Positions 16,785 through 25,812 of a stretch of 64,000 bases of DNA are shown here, piece after piece (position 1 is the first letter of the stretch; each line of letters opens with the position of its first letter). The DNA is taken from contig CP046522.1 of assembly GCA_009738435.1 (NCBI GenBank), positions 589,249-653,248 on the forward strand, read 5' to 3'. The DNA comes from Clostridium bovifaecis (lineage in GTDB: Bacteria > Bacillota > Clostridia > Clostridiales > Clostridiaceae). A program made the translations under genes and the position numbers. Below the pieces are notes generated by a model that was not told the DNA's origin, searched no databases, and saw nothing but the letters and a program-made list of their open reading frames with translations.

Positions 16785-19700
16785 ATGGATTTAAAGTCAT
16801 TATTGAATAAAGAGCAGTATGAGGCGGCTGTAGCTATAGAAGGTCCTGTACTTGTTTTAGCAGGTGCTGGTTCAGGAAAAACAAGAGTTTTAACCTATAG
16901 AATAGCTCATATGATACAGGATCTAGGAATTCCTCAATATAATATTCTAGCTATAACCTTCACAAACAAAGCTGCAGGAGAAATGAAGGAAAGAATTAGA
17001 GGATTAGTTAAATGTGATATAGAGAATATGTGGGTATCAACCTTTCACTCTTGCTGCGTTAGAATTTTAAGAAGGGAAATAGATAAACTTGGATATAGCA
17101 AAAACTTTGCTATTTATGACTCTTCCGATCAGAAGACTCTAATAAAGCAGTGTATGAAGGAACTTAACATAAACGATAAAGATATAGATGAAAAAGAGAT
17201 AATCAGTAAAATAGGTAAACAAAAGGATAATTTAGTATCTCCAGAAGAATACAAGAAATTAAATGAAAGAGATTTCAGAAAAAACAAAATAGCGGATGTT
17301 TATCTTTTATATCAAAAAAAGCTTAAGAGCAACAATGCCTTGGACTTTGATGATTTAATCTATAAGACAGTAGAACTTTTCAGAAAGAATCCAGAAGTTT
17401 TGGAATTCTATCAAAATAAGTTTAAATACATAATGGTAGATGAATATCAAGATACCAATAAAACTCAGTATGAATTGGTTAAGATGTTGGCAGCTGCTCA
17501 TAGAAACATATTTGTTGTGGGAGATGATGATCAGTGTCTCCCAGAAGGATCGCTAATAAATACTGAAAACGGAATGATGAAGGTTGAAGATATAGCTGAA
17601 GGACAACAGGTATATAGTGCTGCAGGTAATGGAGAAATTACCAAAGGAACAGTAGAAAAAGTGCTGAAGAAAGAGTACAAAGGTACTGTTGTTAGAGTTA
17701 AAACCCAAGGCGGAAGAGAAATTTTAGCTACACCTAACCATATAACCTTTGCATCACTTAATATGCTCTCTGATGTTCACTATGTATACCTGATGTATAA
17801 GTCGGGTATGGGATACAGAATAGGGCAGACTCAAGGGGTAAGAAGTAGGTATGAAGATGAACTTGATAACGGGTTAGCAGTAAGACTTAATCAAGAAAAG
17901 GCCGACAAGATGTGGATAGTTAAAACTTGTGAGACAAAAGCAGAAGCAAGTTACTATGAACAATATTATTCTGTAAAGTATGGTATCCCTACTGTTGTTT
18001 TTCATGATAAAGGTAGAGCTTTAACTATGAATCAAGAATATATTGACAAGATGTTTAAGGAAATAGAAACCTATAGTGCTGCAGAAAAATTAATGGAAGA
18101 CTTATATTTATTTAATGAATATCCACATCATTTTAGCAGTGCTGTGACTCGTGGTGACACCTCAAGAAAAATTATAAATATTAGTTATTTTTCTTGTAAA
18201 AAATCTGAACATAGAGGGTATTATTCCCACAGAGTCAGCTTTATAACTTCTGGTGAAGATGAAAAAGAAAAGTTTTCTAAGGCTGGTTTCCCAGTGAGAG
18301 CTGAAAAGGGAGAAAGCTGGAGAGTTGAAACAGAGAGGAGCATATATGATGAGGCTGAAGCTCTAGGAAGAAAGCTTTATTCCACTATGGATGGTTTAAG
18401 TATTATGAAAAAAGCAAAGCTTACTCAAGATAAGTCTTATTATTTTATGCCTTTTGGCAGCTTAAGAGTAGGTATGAGTATACCTGTACATTATAATAGT
18501 GAGATTAAAGAAGATATCATCTCAGAAATAAGCTTTGAAAATTACGAAGGTTTTGTATATGACTTAAGTATTCCAGAATTAAGACAGTATATAGCAAATG
18601 ATGTAGTAGTACACAATTGCATTTACCAGTGGAGAGGAGCAGATATTAAAAATATATTAGACTTTGAGAAGGACTACCCTGAAACTAAAGTAATTAAGTT
18701 AGAAGAAAATTATAGATCAAAAGCTAATATATTAAATGCTGCAAATGTAGTTATAAAGAATAACTCCCAGAGAAAGAGCAAGATTCTTAGAACTCAAAAT
18801 GCTAGTGGAGAGAAAATAAAGATATATAGAGCCTATTCAGATATAGATGAAGGAAACTTTATAGCAAATGAAATAAAAAGAATTATAGAAAAAGAAAATA
18901 GAAACTTTAGAGACTTTGCTATTTTGTATAGAACAAATGCTCAATCAAGAGTGTTTGAAGACATCTTTATGAAAAGGGATATTCCCTATAGAATTTTAGG
19001 AGGACTAAAGTTCTACGATAGGAAAGAAATAAAGGATATAACCGCTTACCTTAAGTTTATAAATAATCTTCAAGATGATATAAGTTTAAGAAGAATAATA
19101 AATGTTCCAAAGAGAGCGATAGGGGCAGCAACTGTTGATAAAATACAGGAGTTTGCAAGTTATATGGATGAATGCATGTATAGTGTATTGTTAGATATTG
19201 AAGCTATACCAGGGCTTACTAAGAGAACAGTCACCTCTATAAATAAGTTTACTAGTCTTATAAATAGTTTTAACAGAACTAAGGATAAGGTTAGTGTTTC
19301 TAAACTTATAGAAGAGATATTAGAAAGCACAGGATATTTGAAGGAATTAAAAGAGTCTAATGAAATAGAGGATATGAGTAGAATTGAAAATATAAAGGAA
19401 TTAGTATCAGCAGCAGTAGAATTTGAAAACACTTCGGAGGATAAATCTCTTTCTGCTTTCCTAGAAAAGATTACTTTGGTATCTGATGTCGACAACTATG
19501 ATGAGTATGCAGATACTACAGTAATGATGACATTGCATAGTGCTAAGGGATTGGAGTTCCCAGTGGTGTTTATGGTAGGTATGGAAAATGGTATTTTCCC
19601 AGGATTGCAGTCCCTAGAAAACTTTACTGAGATGGAAGAGTCAAGAAGACTCTGCTACGTTGGTATAACTAGAGCTAAGGAAAAGTTATATATGACCTCA

Positions 19701-20159
19701 GCAAGTACTAGGAGGGTCTTTGGAAGGACAGTTGCTTATGCAGAATCAGACTTTTTAAATGAAATATCGGCAGATTTAAAAGAAATTGTATCGGAGAGAA
19801 AAGCTGCTTTAGGAAGCAATCAAGGCAGCAATAGAGGAATTCTAGGTGGAGTTTTTGGAAATTATAGCTTTGGTTCCCATTCCTTATCTAGCTTTGGAGC
19901 TAGAAAGGCAGAGCAAAAGATAAACTCTATTTTAAGCGAAAGCATTTCGCAAAATATAGGAGGAGACAATAGCAAAGATGGAGAAAATATTAAATTAGAT
20001 GAGATAAGCCCGGGAAGAAAGGTTAAGCACGATAAGTTTGGCGTAGGAACTATAGTAAGCGCTTCAAAAACATCTAATGATGTAAAAGTAACTATTGCCT
20101 TTGACAACATGGGAATCAAGCAGTTGATGTTTAGCATGGCGCCACTTAAACTGATCTAA
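16785..20159 (+). CDS. pcrA: ATP-dependent DNA helicase PcrA, containing an intein
   Basis: A superfamily-1A 3'-5' helicase for DNA repair and replication-transcription conflicts. The 1124-residue precursor gives a 763-residue PcrA after removal of residues 251-611. Extein motifs are Walker A GAGSGKTR (27-34), ITFTNKAAGEM, VDEYQDTN, GDDDQ (ending at residue 250), then (C612)IYQWRGAD, EENYRSK, FRDFAILYRTNAQSR, TLHSAKGLEFPVVFM and YVGITRAKEKLYM. The C-terminus GRKVKHDKFGVGTIVSA..IAFDNMGIKQLM is the Tudor-like RNA polymerase-binding domain. GGAGG precedes ATG 16785. The intein sits in the ATP-contacting motif III loop, so splicing is required for activity. It is downstream of yerC and upstream of ligA. 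Confidence 0.95.
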   Translation: MDLKSLLNKEQYEAAVAIEGPVLVLAGAGSGKTRVLTYRIAHMIQDLGIPQYNILAITFTNKAAGEMKERIRGLVKCDIENMWVSTFHSCCVRILRREIDKLGYSKNFAIYDSSDQKTLIKQCMKELNINDKDIDEKEIISKIGKQKDNLVSPEEYKKLNERDFRKNKIADVYLLYQKKLKSNNALDFDDLIYKTVELFRKNPEVLEFYQNKFKYIMVDEYQDTNKTQYELVKMLAAAHRNIFVVGDDDQCLPEGSLINTENGMMKVEDIAEGQQVYSAAGNGEITKGTVEKVLKKEYKGTVVRVKTQGGREILATPNHITFASLNMLSDVHYVYLMYKSGMGYRIGQTQGVRSRYEDELDNGLAVRLNQEKADKMWIVKTCETKAEASYYEQYYSVKYGIPTVVFHDKGRALTMNQEYIDKMFKEIETYSAAEKLMEDLYLFNEYPHHFSSAVTRGDTSRKIINISYFSCKKSEHRGYYSHRVSFITSGEDEKEKFSKAGFPVRAEKGESWRVETERSIYDEAEALGRKLYSTMDGLSIMKKAKLTQDKSYYFMPFGSLRVGMSIPVHYNSEIKEDIISEISFENYEGFVYDLSIPELRQYIANDVVVHNCIYQWRGADIKNILDFEKDYPETKVIKLEENYRSKANILNAANVVIKNNSQRKSKILRTQNASGEKIKIYRAYSDIDEGNFIANEIKRIIEKENRNFRDFAILYRTNAQSRVFEDIFMKRDIPYRILGGLKFYDRKEIKDITAYLKFINNLQDDISLRRIINVPKRAIGAATVDKIQEFASYMDECMYSVLLDIEAIPGLTKRTVTSINKFTSLINSFNRTKDKVSVSKLIEEILESTGYLKELKESNEIEDMSRIENIKELVSAAVEFENTSEDKSLSAFLEKITLVSDVDNYDEYADTTVMMTLHSAKGLEFPVVFMVGMENGIFPGLQSLENFTEMEESRRLCYVGITRAKEKLYMTSASTRRVFGRTVAYAESDFLNEISADLKEIVSERKAALGSNQGSNRGILGGVFGNYSFGSHSLSSFGARKAEQKINSILSESISQNIGGDNSKDGENIKLDEISPGRKVKHDKFGVGTIVSASKTSNDVKVTIAFDNMGIKQLMFSMAPLKLI
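17535..18617 (+). other. Intein in PcrA with a GIY-YIG-like insertion domain
   Basis: Residues 251-611 of the PcrA precursor (361 aa). The N-terminal splice block is C251-LPEGSLINTENGMMKVEDI. Block B is GGREILATPNHITF with the TxxH motif. The C-terminal block is FVYDLSIPELRQYIANDVVVHN, ending in the cyclising Asn, followed by the +1 nucleophile Cys612. The insertion replaces the Ser of the usual DDDQ-SIYQWRG junction with Cys. No LAGLIDADG motif is seen. The central insert starts YVYLMYKSGMGYRIGQTQG and later has EASYYEQYYSVKYGIP; this spacing resembles a GIY-YIG nuclease (YVY.., YRIG, conserved Glu). That domain assignment is inference. Confidence 0.9.
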
Positions 20160-20183
20160 GGTTAGAAATTAGAGTATAAGAGG

Positions 20184-20268
20184 TAAATCGCTAGTCCCTA
20201 GTCTTTAATCGCTAAAATATATCATAAGGAAAACTAATAGCGACTAGAGATTAGTGATTAGGGATTAT
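20184..20268. repeat. Palindromic repeat element, copy 2
   Basis: AATCGCTAGTCCCTAGTC (from 20186) is mirrored by TAGCGACTAGAGATTAGTG and GGGATT up to 20268, forming a long imperfect inverted repeat in the pcrA-ligA gap. It shares heptamers with the elements at 1.7, 58.0 and 63.4 kb. Confidence 0.7.
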
Positions 20269-20288
20269 GTTAAAGAAAGGTGAGATAA

Positions 20289-22271
20289 ATGGGAGGTAAA
20301 GAGCAAAAGATTCATGAGTTGGTGGAAGAACTTAATAAGCTAGCCTATGAATACACACCTTAGATAATCCAAGTGTATCTGATAAAGAATATAAAAAATA
20401 TGATGAGTTACTAAACCTTGAGAAAGAAACAGGAGTAATTCTTCCTTATTCACCTACTCAAAGAGTTGGTGATGTGATACTATCTCAATTTGGAAAGTAT
20501 ACCCACAAGGCGAGGTTGTGGAGCTTAGGAAAAGCTCAAAACTTGTCAGAGTTAAGGGAGTGGCATAATAAAAATGTAAAAGCAGTTAATGAATATAACC
20601 TAACTCATGATAAAAACTGCCACCTTTAAAATATATCATAACTAAAAAGTTTGATGGACTTACTGTAAATTGTACATATAATGAATATGGAATATTGGTT
20701 ACAGCTGCAACTAGAGGAACTGGAGAAATTGGAGAAGATATCACAGCTCAAGTTAGGACCATAAAAACTATTCCATTAAAAATAGGTAATAATGCTGTAA
20801 TAGAGGTTCATGGAGAAGCTATAATGACAAAAAGGGCCTTTGAGGAATATAATAAAGTAGCAGAAGTTCCACTTAAAATTTGAGAAATGGAGCAGCTGGA
20901 GCGCTTAGAAATTTAAATACAAAGGAAACGGCAAGAAGAAATTTATCTGCCTTCTTCTATGATATAGGATACAATGAAGGAAACCTTTTGAAACCTATAC
21001 TGAAATGCTTCATTTTATAAAACAAAAGGGGCTCCCTATAGATGATTATGTAAGGGAATGCTGTACAGTAGAGGAAATAGAAAAAGAAATTAAGTATATT
21101 GAAGAGATAAGATATGATTTAAATTATGAAATTGATGGAATTGTAATAGTAGTGGATGATATTTCCACTAGAGAATTGTTAGGATATACAGTAAAATTTC
21201 CAAAGTGGGCATTAGCGTATAAATTTGAGGCAGAAGAATCTACAACAAAGCTTCTAGATGTCGAATGGAATGTGGGGAGAAGCGGTAGAGTTACTCCAAC
21301 AGCTCTGCTTGACCCTATAGATATAGGTGGAGTTACTGTAAAGAGGGCTACTCTAAACAATATGGATGATATAAATAGAAAGGGAGTTAAAATAGGAAAC
21401 AGAGTATTTGTTAGACGTTCTAATGATGTAATTCCTGAAATCATGGGAGTTGCCGAGGAAGCCGAAGAAGCCGTAATTATAGAACCGCCTAAAAATTGTC
21501 CTTACTGCGGAAGTGACCTTGTGCAGGAGGGGTTCATTACTTCTGTGAAAATACTCTTTCATGCAAGCCTCAACTAGTAAAATCTATCGTACACTTTGGA
21601 AGTAGAGAGGCTATGAATATAGCAGGATTCAGTGAAAAACAGCAGGACAGTTGTTTGAGGAACTAGATATAAAATCTATCCCTGACCTATATAGGATTAA
21701 AAAGGAAGACCTATTAAACCTAGAAAGATTTGGTGATAAGAAGGCCCAAAATCTAATGGATGCTATTGAAAAGAGCAAGTATTGTGATTTACCATCATTT
21801 GTTTATGCTCTAGGAATTCCTAATGTAGGCAAGAAAACAAGTACAGATTTAGCAAAGAAGTTTAAGTCGCTTAATAGTTTAATAAGGCTGATTTTTGAAG
21901 AGCTTATATCTGTAGAGGATATAGGAGATATAGTTGCAAAGAGCATAATTGAATTCTTTAGTGATGAAAAAATTCTACAGAGTATAGATGAACTCTTAAG
22001 CTTAGGAATAAAGCCGTATTTTGAGGAAGAAGAAATAAAGGAAAATGTGTTTAACGGAAAAACTGTAGTTGTTACAGGTTCTTTAGAATCCTTTACGAGA
22101 GGTGAGATAAAGGAAAAGCTAGAATCTTTAGGAGCTAAAGTGTCTGGCAGTGTAAGTAAAAAGACAGATTATGTTTTAGTAGGAAAAGCCCCAGGTTCTA
22201 AATATGAGAAGGCTGTTGAAATTGGAGTTAAGATTCTCAATGAGGATGAATTCAAGCATATGATTAATTAA
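20289..22271 (+). pseudogene. ligA: NAD+-dependent DNA ligase LigA, reading frame broken at six places
   Basis: Seals nicks in DNA during replication and repair. All LigA domains are encoded in order: Ia ([14 protein letters not shown]), the adenylation site KKFDGLTV with the active Lys, [21 protein letters not shown], the OB region [17 protein letters not shown], the zinc finger CPYCG, helix-hairpin-helix repeats ([11 protein letters not shown]), and the C-terminal BRCT domain ([22 protein letters not shown]). Frame changes are needed near 20360, 20595, 20880, 20985, 21530 and 21640; all but the first sit at short homopolymers (GGGG, AAAA). No nonsense substitutions are needed. Because LigA is normally essential and single-copy, sequencing error is the more likely explanation. 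Third gene of a probable yerC-pcrA-ligA operon. Confidence 0.9.
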
Positions 22272-22298
22272 TGTGTATATGAAATAGGGGGAGGAAAA

Positions 22299-22557
22299 AT
22301 GAAAAAATTTATAAGTATACTAGCATGGATTTTGTAGGGATTACCAGTCTATGCTTGATACTTACTATGCTTTCCACCTGCAGGGTTATAAATTACATAT
22401 TTTAGTAACTACTATATATTTCAAATCAGCATAGTTATAACAATGTTCCTGTGGAGTATTAAGCAGTTTGAATTAAAGAGCAAGGAATGGTTAAACTCGG
22501 CTTTATGCATGGTAATGGGATTTGGTACTATGGTCTTTATGTTTATGGAAATCTATT
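22299..22557 (+). pseudogene. Small hydrophobic membrane protein, frame broken
   Basis: GGGGGAGG precedes ATG 22299. Frame-corrected reading gives about 85 residues with hydrophobic stretches: KKFISILAWIL, then VGITSLCLILTMLSTC, then QISIVITMFLWSIKQFELK and ALCMVMGFGTMVFMFMEIY. Two frame changes are required. I do not recognise a family; it looks like a two- or three-helix membrane protein co-transcribed after ligA. Confidence 0.45.
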
Positions 22558-22794
22558 AATGAAAGTTAGGAATAAGTTATATATAAGAGAAGAAGAGCTG
22601 TATATAGAAATAAACTAGTATGGCTCTTTTGATTCTAGCGTATCTTACAACCTTTAGTAGTTTATGATACACAGTAATAGAGTAGCGTACATGTATGATA
22701 GGCTATATATTTAATTAATAAATTTAGAGTATAGAAGAAAATGAAAGTCATGTTAAGGTTATTTGTAAAGAAGATTAAATGTTTAAATAAGGGG

Positions 22795-23421
22795 CTATTT
22801 TAAGCAAATAGCCTTTGCAGGACATTTCTTAGCTGCTTTAGTTATATTTATTAATACATTTTCATCAATGGAAGTATCTCTAATTACAGCTTTTCTATCT
22901 GTCATATAGAAGTTTTCAGGAGAGATTTTTGTACAGAGACTACATCCTATACAGTATTCTTTCTTGATATAAGGAACATTTTTAATTTCTCTACTTACAT
23001 TATGTTCATTTGGAATCCTTTTTTCTCACAACAAATGATATTAAGTGAGCCATAGCAAAGATTGAAATAGTGGTCAGTACCCATCTTACCCCCATAAAAC
23101 CTGGCCCCACACCAAGAAGCATTTGCACACTGGAAAGGCAGCATATATCGGGCCTGCTGAAAAGCTCCCAAGTAGGAAGGAAAATATATTGCCTTTTACT
23201 CCTGACTTTCTCCAAACTTTTCATTATAACTTCTTTTGGTACCCAAGCTATTATAGATGTAAGCAAGAATACTACAGGAATAATCTCTAACATTTCTATA
23301 ACATAGTACATACTATTCTTTACTGATTGAACTCCCTTGTCTCTCGCTGCAATAAAAGAAAGATATATCAAGGATACCAAAATCAATAATTTGTTTCTTT
23401 AATAATCTTAGTTATACTCAT
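22795..23421 (-). pseudogene. Permease (ArsP/YraQ-like) half with C-terminal ferredoxin domain, frameshifted
   Basis: The start ATG at 23419-23421 overlaps the stop of the upstream permease gene (ATGA), indicating translational coupling. Corrected reading begins MSITKIIKETN, continues LILVSLIYLSFIAARDKG and LEIIPVVFLLTSIIAWVPKEVI, then in another frame FSFLLGSFSAGPIYAAFPV. It returns to RWVLTTISIFAMAHLI and after a T-run shift (23021-23026) reads YCIGCSLCTKISPENFYM and KKCPAKAICLK. The last part has the CxxCxxC...CP spacing of a single-cluster ferredoxin. So a DUF318-type permease appears fused to, or followed by, an Fe-S domain. At least three indels are needed. Confidence 0.55.
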
Positions 23422-23896
23422 ATCATCACCCCCATTGTAAGAGCTATGATTATAGCAAATATAAAGCTAAGCACGTTTCGGGCTAAGGCAAATTTTAACC
23501 CGAATTCTTGTTTTTCAAGAGGAAAGGTTACAAAACCAACCATAGTTAGAGTGGTTAGAAAAGCTACAGACGGAACTATGCTAGCGCCTACATCTATTAA
23601 TGAGCCGACCAAGGGGAAGGCTACGAAGGCAGGTATTAAAGTTATACTTCCCATGAGAGCTGAAGCCATAGTTGATAATGCTAAGTTTGAATTACCTAAA
23701 ATACTTCTTATTGTATCTGGCGGTATGAAGGTTAGAATAAGCCCTATAAGAAACAGTATACCAACTATTTGACCTAGCATATTTCTCATCATACCTTTAG
23801 CCATTTTCATAGAATTTAGGGTTAGTCTTGTCTTTTTTTATATATTATAAAGGCTATACCTGTAATTATCCAAAGAGATAAGGTGAATATATCCAT
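23418..23896 (-). pseudogene. Permease (ArsP/YraQ-like, DUF318) partner, frameshifted near its start
   Basis: The reading begins MDIFTLSLWIITGIAFIIY at 23896, shifts at the T-run near 23835, and continues from 23810 as KMAKGMMRNMLGQIVGILFLIGLILTFIPPDTI to the stop at 23418. It has four or five membrane helices, including ALMGSITLIPAFVAFPLVG, typical of the two-gene permeases in this family. The transported substrate is unknown; relatives are associated with metalloid or organic arsenical export. It overlaps the next gene by four bases (ATGA) and lies directly after the cupin gene. Confidence 0.6.
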
Positions 23897-23898
23897 AT

Positions 23899-24172
23899 CT
23901 ATTCGCTCCTATAATTTTTAGGATTTGGTGCTTTAACTACAAAAATTCTAGCACTTCATCTTCAAAGTTATTAACATTCATTTTCGTATTGTAAGGTATA
24001 TTTACAAGTTTCCTGCAGTATAGCCATTAGCTTCTTGGCTATTTAATTTAATCGTCATTTTACCTCTACTACAGATTTGTATATCATTGTTTAAGTGGAG
24101 ATTTTCATCTTCCACTATTTTTTCAATAATTTTTTCATTCGATAAACTGTACCTATAGTTTTTTTCAATCAT
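23899..24172 (-). pseudogene. Cupin-domain protein, internally deleted and frameshifted
   Basis: AGGAGGAG precedes ATG 24172 on the minus strand. The start MIEKNYRYSLSNEKIIEKIVEDENLHLN, then RGKMTIKLNSQEANGYTAGN, NIPYNTKMNVNNFEDEVLEF and VVKAPNPKNYRSE resemble a small single-domain cupin. About 25 residues that would carry the first metal-binding half of the barrel appear to be missing near 24090, and two frame changes are needed. First gene of a minus-strand set (cupin, permease, permease-ferredoxin) divergent from the Crp-type regulator. Confidence 0.5.
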
Positions 24173-24232
24173 TTTTCGCTCCTCCTTTAAATTTTGATAA
24201 TTCTATATTATAATTTAAAAGAGATTTCCGCA

Positions 24233-24248
24233 GTTACCACGGTAACTA
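24233..24248. promoter_or_regulatory. Perfect palindrome, candidate regulator operator
   Basis: AGTTACCACGGTAACT has perfect seven-base arms and lies between the divergent cupin and Crp-type genes. The position suits autoregulation by the Crp/Fnr-like protein; this is inference. Confidence 0.5.
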
Positions 24249-24274
24249 TTTTAGAAAATTAGGGAGAAATTTTT

Positions 24275-25079
24275 ATGCATATAGAAAAACACATAAAGTT
24301 TTTATTGGCTACGGATTTATTTAAAAACTTTAAAGAGGAAGAATTATCAGATTTATTTAAGGAAGAATGTTATAGAATTTCTTTATATAAGAAAAAAAAA
24401 TCATACATTTTGAAAGCGAGAAATGTAGTACTTTGGATTTGATTATACAAGGGGAGATAATAGTACAAAAAATTGATGAAGATGGAAGCATTCTTACTAT
24501 TGAGAAGTTTAGAACTGGAGATAATTTAGGAGGAAATCTTCTGTTTTCAAAGGATAATTCTTATCCTATGACCATAATGCTTCAATAAACGGAGATTTGA
24601 TTCTTAGTAGAGTTTTTAAAATGTATCTCAGACAAGACTTTTCTTTAACGAATAAGATAAAAAGTATATCTACTAAATCTTTAAGAGAATCCATAATTGA
24701 CTTTTTAAATTATGAGTACTATTCCCAAAAAGCAAATAAACGGAGATTTGATTTGAGAGCTTTGTCAAAAAAATAAGGCTTTCTTAGTAGTTTTTAAAAT
24801 GTATCTCAGACAAGACTTTTCTTTTAACGAATAAGATAAAAGTATATCTACTAAATCTTTAAGAGAATCCATAATTGACTTTTTAAATTATGAGTACTAT
24901 TCCCAAATAGCCTTAGCATAAATTTAAACATGACTAAGAAAGAGTTAGCTGAAAGGCTAGGGTGTGAGAGGACATCTCTATCAAGGGAACTAAGTAAGAT
25001 GAAGAAGAATGGACTACTGACATACGATAAGAATTCTATAACTATAAAGGATTTAAGCATTATAAAAAATAGGGAATAA
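24275..25079 (+). pseudogene. Crp/Fnr-family transcriptional regulator, broken by indels and an internal duplication
   Basis: The reading starts MHIEKHIKFLLATDLFKNFKEEELSDLF, shifts in the A-run near 24395, and continues as a cyclic-nucleotide-binding-type domain (LIIQGEIIVQKIDEDGSILTIEKFRTGDNLGGNLLFS). It ends with the helix-turn-helix MTKKELAERLGCERTSLSRELSKMKKNGLLTYD. The linker helix region is present twice (24601-24728 and 24781-24907), with the copies differing mainly in homopolymer lengths. Reading FLKCISDKTFLLTNKIKSISTKSL needs TTTT from copy 2 and AAAAA from copy 1, so the two copies correct each other. It probably controls the divergent cupin/permease genes. Confidence 0.7.
24584..24907 (+). 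repeat. Imperfect tandem duplication of about 130 bp
   Basis: TTCTTAGTAG...TTCCCAAA occurs at 24601-24728 and again at 24781-24907; the 19-mer AATAAACGGAGATTTGATT also occurs at 24584 and 24735. Differences are almost only in run lengths (for example CTTTAACG against CTTTTAACG, and TAAAAAGT against TAAAAGT). This is the pattern of two unmerged error-prone read or contig ends. Confidence 0.8.
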
Positions 25080-25229
25080 AGCATAATGGTATGATAAAAA
25101 TACTTATTCAAAACATGTTGGAAAAACATAAATGTCAATTTTATAATTAAATCATTTTTCATAATATAAATCTAGTAGTTTTCATATAATGTAGAATGAG
25201 ACTTTATCATTAAAGGAGTAATTAAGCAT

Positions 25230-25614
25230 ATGCTGAGAAAATTATTAGATGCCTTATATTTTAAAATAAAAAGAAATGAAATAAAGAAAGCGAGATATAG
25301 ATTAAGAAAAATCAACATAGAAGCTATACTACGACTGATTATAAGAAATTGTGAAGAAAAAGATATAAAGAATGAAATCTTAGAAAAAGGCATGACTATA
25401 TTTTAGTAAAATTATCGGGAAAAAAGAAAAACCTTATTAAAGTACCATAGAACGGATATTTTTTAGTGAAGATTATAATGAATTTTTAAATAAGATGAAG
25501 AAGGAACATGATAATGAAGAAGCTATAAGGGCGTTTATAACTAGCGGGATATTTGAAACTCAAATTCATAAGAATGAAATAAGCTTTTTTTTAGGAAAAA
25601 AGTTATTTAGATGA
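25230..25614 (+). pseudogene. Unknown small protein, frame broken
   Basis: AAGGAG precedes ATG 25230. The first frame (58 residues: MLRKLLDALYFKIKRNEIKK...EILEKGMTIF) stops at 25406. Another frame continues with RIFFSEDYNEFLNKMKKEHDNEEAIRAFITSGIFETQIHKNEISFFLGKKLF to 25614. The product would be about 125 residues, charged and helical. I do not recognise a family. It lies in the indel-rich zone, so the break may be artificial. Confidence 0.4.
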
Positions 25615-25707
25615 TTACACATATTTTATGAAAAGCAATTAGGGTTAAGAGGAAAGACTGTCAACGTATTCAAGCAAAGAAAACTTAACTTTTACAAGTA
25701 TCTCCCA

Positions 25708-25765
25708 AAATAAACAAAATATTGTTAATAAATATAATTAACAATATTTTGTTTATTTTTTTTTA
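25708..25765 (+). terminator. Strong intrinsic terminator
   Basis: A 22-bp perfect stem (arms 25708-25729 and 25737-25758, core CAAAATATTGTTAA) with a seven-base loop and a T-tail. Confidence 0.9.
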
Positions 25766-25812
25766 TTGTAAATAATTAAAATATATCTTGGTATAGAATG
25801 GTGATTTGTAAA

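Noticed and set aside
17535..18617. Reading the extra PcrA segment as a helicase 1B/2B domain insertion
   Set aside because: Intein splice blocks with Cys at both junctions and a terminal Asn are present, and the flanking motif III is exactly continuous after removal.
24601..24907. True gene-internal duplication in the Crp-like regulator
   Set aside because: The copies differ almost only at homopolymers and each lacks bases supplied by the other, which fits an assembly error better.
24851..25393. Minus-strand frames opposite the Crp-like gene and the unknown gene
   Set aside because: They are antisense shadows; the plus strand has ribosome-binding sites and family motifs.
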